Source: Actinomycetota bacterium
Lineage (GTDB): Bacteria > Actinomycetota > Acidimicrobiia > Acidimicrobiales > Ilumatobacteraceae
Length of the DNA: 6,215 bases
Assembly: GCA_009705865.1 (NCBI GenBank)
Contig: WLSJ01000098.1
Location: forward strand, 1-6,215
Direction: 5' to 3'
The position numbers and the translations under genes were made by a program. Under the pieces are notes generated by a model. The model was given only the letters and a program-made list of their open reading frames with translations, did not search any database and was not told the origin of the DNA. The number at the start of each line of letters is the position of its first letter. Position 1 is the stretch's first letter. Below, one piece after another: positions 5,501 to 6,215 of this stretch.

Positions 5501-6025
5501 ATGGCTTCACCAATCAAATTTGCCCATGTTGTACTGAAAAGCCCGCGATACGCAGAAATGCTGGAATGGTGGCTTGATTTCTTGGAAGGGTCTGTCCGTC
5601 ACGGGAATGACTTCATCTCATTTCTTTCATATGACGACGAACATCACCGCATTGCCATTGTGAACATGCCCGACCTAGAGCCTCGGTCACCTAAATCTGA
5701 AGGCCTCGAACATTTTGCATTTACGTATGCGTCAATAGATGATCTGTTCGGTCAATACGAACGCATGAAGGCAAAGGGAATTTCTCCGTACTGGACAATT
5801 AATCACGGCATGACATTGTCTGCCTATTACCGCGACCCAGATGGCAACCAAGTTGAGACCCAGGTTGATTCATTGTCAATGGAACAGGCGGATGAGTTCA
5901 TGAACGGCCCTCTTTTTGCAGCCAACCCAATCGGTATTGATGTTGATTTCGAAGCGCTCAACGCGCGACGCAAAGCCGGGGAAAATATGGCTTCGTTAAC
6001 TGACTATGCAACAGCCGGCAAATGA
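5501..6025 (+). CDS. VOC-superfamily protein, extradiol-dioxygenase-like (single-domain)
   Basis: A 174-residue vicinal-oxygen-chelate protein. The expected 2-His-1-carboxylate metal site is present: H9 ('FAHVVL'), H71 ('GLEHFAF') and E119 ('DPDGNQVETQ'). H102 followed by Y109/Y110 ('NHGMTLSAYYRDPDG') resembles the catalytic-domain His and Tyr of type I extradiol dioxygenases such as BphC. Classical members carry two VOC modules and about 290-300 residues, so this is one module plus a C-terminal tail (about 125-174, including 'FMNGPLFAANPIGIDVDFEA') that should pack on the dimer. It may cleave a catechol-like ring or act as another metal-dependent VOC enzyme; glyoxalase is less likely. The start ATG has AGGAG 6 nt upstream. 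It lies divergent to the FAH gene across a palindromic operator and overlaps the TetR gene by ATGA, which argues for a regulated catabolic role. Confidence 0.87.
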   Translation: MASPIKFAHVVLKSPRYAEMLEWWLDFLEGSVRHGNDFISFLSYDDEHHRIAIVNMPDLEPRSPKSEGLEHFAFTYASIDDLFGQYERMKAKGISPYWTINHGMTLSAYYRDPDGNQVETQVDSLSMEQADEFMNGPLFAANPIGIDVDFEALNARRKAGENMASLTDYATAGK

Positions 6026-6215
6026 ATATTGCTGAATTACCAACGCAGGTACGCAAAAGAACAGACGCTGAAGTAAAGCTGATTGCAGCGGCAGCCGATT
6101 TGCTCGGTGAAGTTGGTCCACGTGCAATGAGTGTACGAATGGTTGCAGAACGTGCCGGAGTAAACCATGGCCTTGTTCATCATTACTTTGGAAGTAAAGA
6201 AGGCTTGACGCGTGC
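6022..6215 (+). CDS. TetR-family transcriptional regulator, N-terminal part only
   Basis: The frame opens with an ATG that overlaps the VOC stop (ATGA, 6022-6025) and runs off the right edge after 64 codons. It contains the full TetR DNA-binding domain: helix 1 'LIAAAADLLGEVG' (20-32), the helix-turn-helix 'MSVRMVAERAGVNHGLVHHY' (36-55) and the hallmark 'HYFGSKEGL' (54-62). The ligand-binding domain is beyond the window. There is no separate ribosome binding site, so translation is probably coupled to the VOC gene. Its position in the same transcript, downstream of a 26-bp palindrome, suggests it represses both its own operon and the FAH gene until a pathway compound binds. The family is certain; the target and ligand are inferred. 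Confidence 0.93.
   Translation, partial: MNIAELPTQVRKRTDAEVKLIAAAADLLGEVGPRAMSVRMVAERAGVNHGLVHHYFGSKEGLTR

Noticed and set aside
5995..6006. GTTAAC followed by TGACTA near the TetR start as a second operator
   Set aside because: It holds only one partial half-site (TGACTA) and no matching inverted arm at 2-bp spacing; it lies in the coding region of the VOC gene.

Overview
The window looks like a gene-dense, single-chromosome segment of a free-living, metabolically versatile bacterium. Hand counts of two sample lines give about 50 % G+C. Its mix of families (SxxK serine hydrolase, APH/ecdysteroid-kinase-like phosphotransferase, CxxC carboxymuconolactone-decarboxylase protein, Gfo/Idh/MocA oxidoreductase, DHRS12-like short-chain dehydrogenase, FAH hydrolase, VOC dioxygenase-like protein, TetR regulator) is typical of soil and aquatic Actinobacteria. 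Acidimicrobiia of moderate G+C are my best guess. The taxonomic call is inference; there is no rRNA or other marker gene here. GTG starts, 4-base stop/start overlaps and several TANNNT-6/7-ATG starts (probably leaderless mRNAs) fit that lineage.

Layout. (1) Positions 1-1999, minus strand: a kinase-like phosphotransferase (1999 to 893), a CMD/AhpD-like protein overlapping it by GTGA (896 to 534), then a cytoplasmic beta-lactamase/esterase-family hydrolase (482, running off the left edge). (2) Positions 2000-2097: a 98-bp divergent control region. (3) Positions 2098-4587, plus strand: a tight three-gene operon of a Gfo/Idh/MocA oxidoreductase, a four-helix membrane protein and a DHRS12-like dehydrogenase, with gaps of 1 and 2 nt. 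(4) Positions 5442 to 4600, minus strand: an FAH-family hydrolase, convergent to the operon with only 12 nt between stops. (5) Positions 5443-5500: a compact divergent control region holding a perfect 26-bp palindrome and a symmetric -10-like element. (6) Positions 5501-6215, plus strand: a VOC-family protein and, overlapping it by ATGA, a TetR-family regulator cut off by the right edge.

How the genes may work together. The right-hand module is the clearest. A TetR regulator is co-transcribed with a ring-cleavage-like VOC protein. The palindrome in front of them also covers the promoter of the divergent FAH hydrolase. This is the usual arrangement of a self-regulated catabolic module, in which a dioxygenase-like step is followed by FAH-type hydrolysis or decarboxylation of the cleaved product. 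The CMD-like protein and the two dehydrogenases could belong to the same general area (degradation of aromatic or alicyclic compounds), but that link rests only on proximity. The substrate cannot be read from the sequence.

No rRNA, tRNA, mobile element, CRISPR array or convincing terminator was seen. No stretch longer than about 100 bp lacks a gene. I do not see a clearly unprecedented system. The most worthwhile items are the palindromic operator with its two-way promoter and the uncharacterised three-gene operon.
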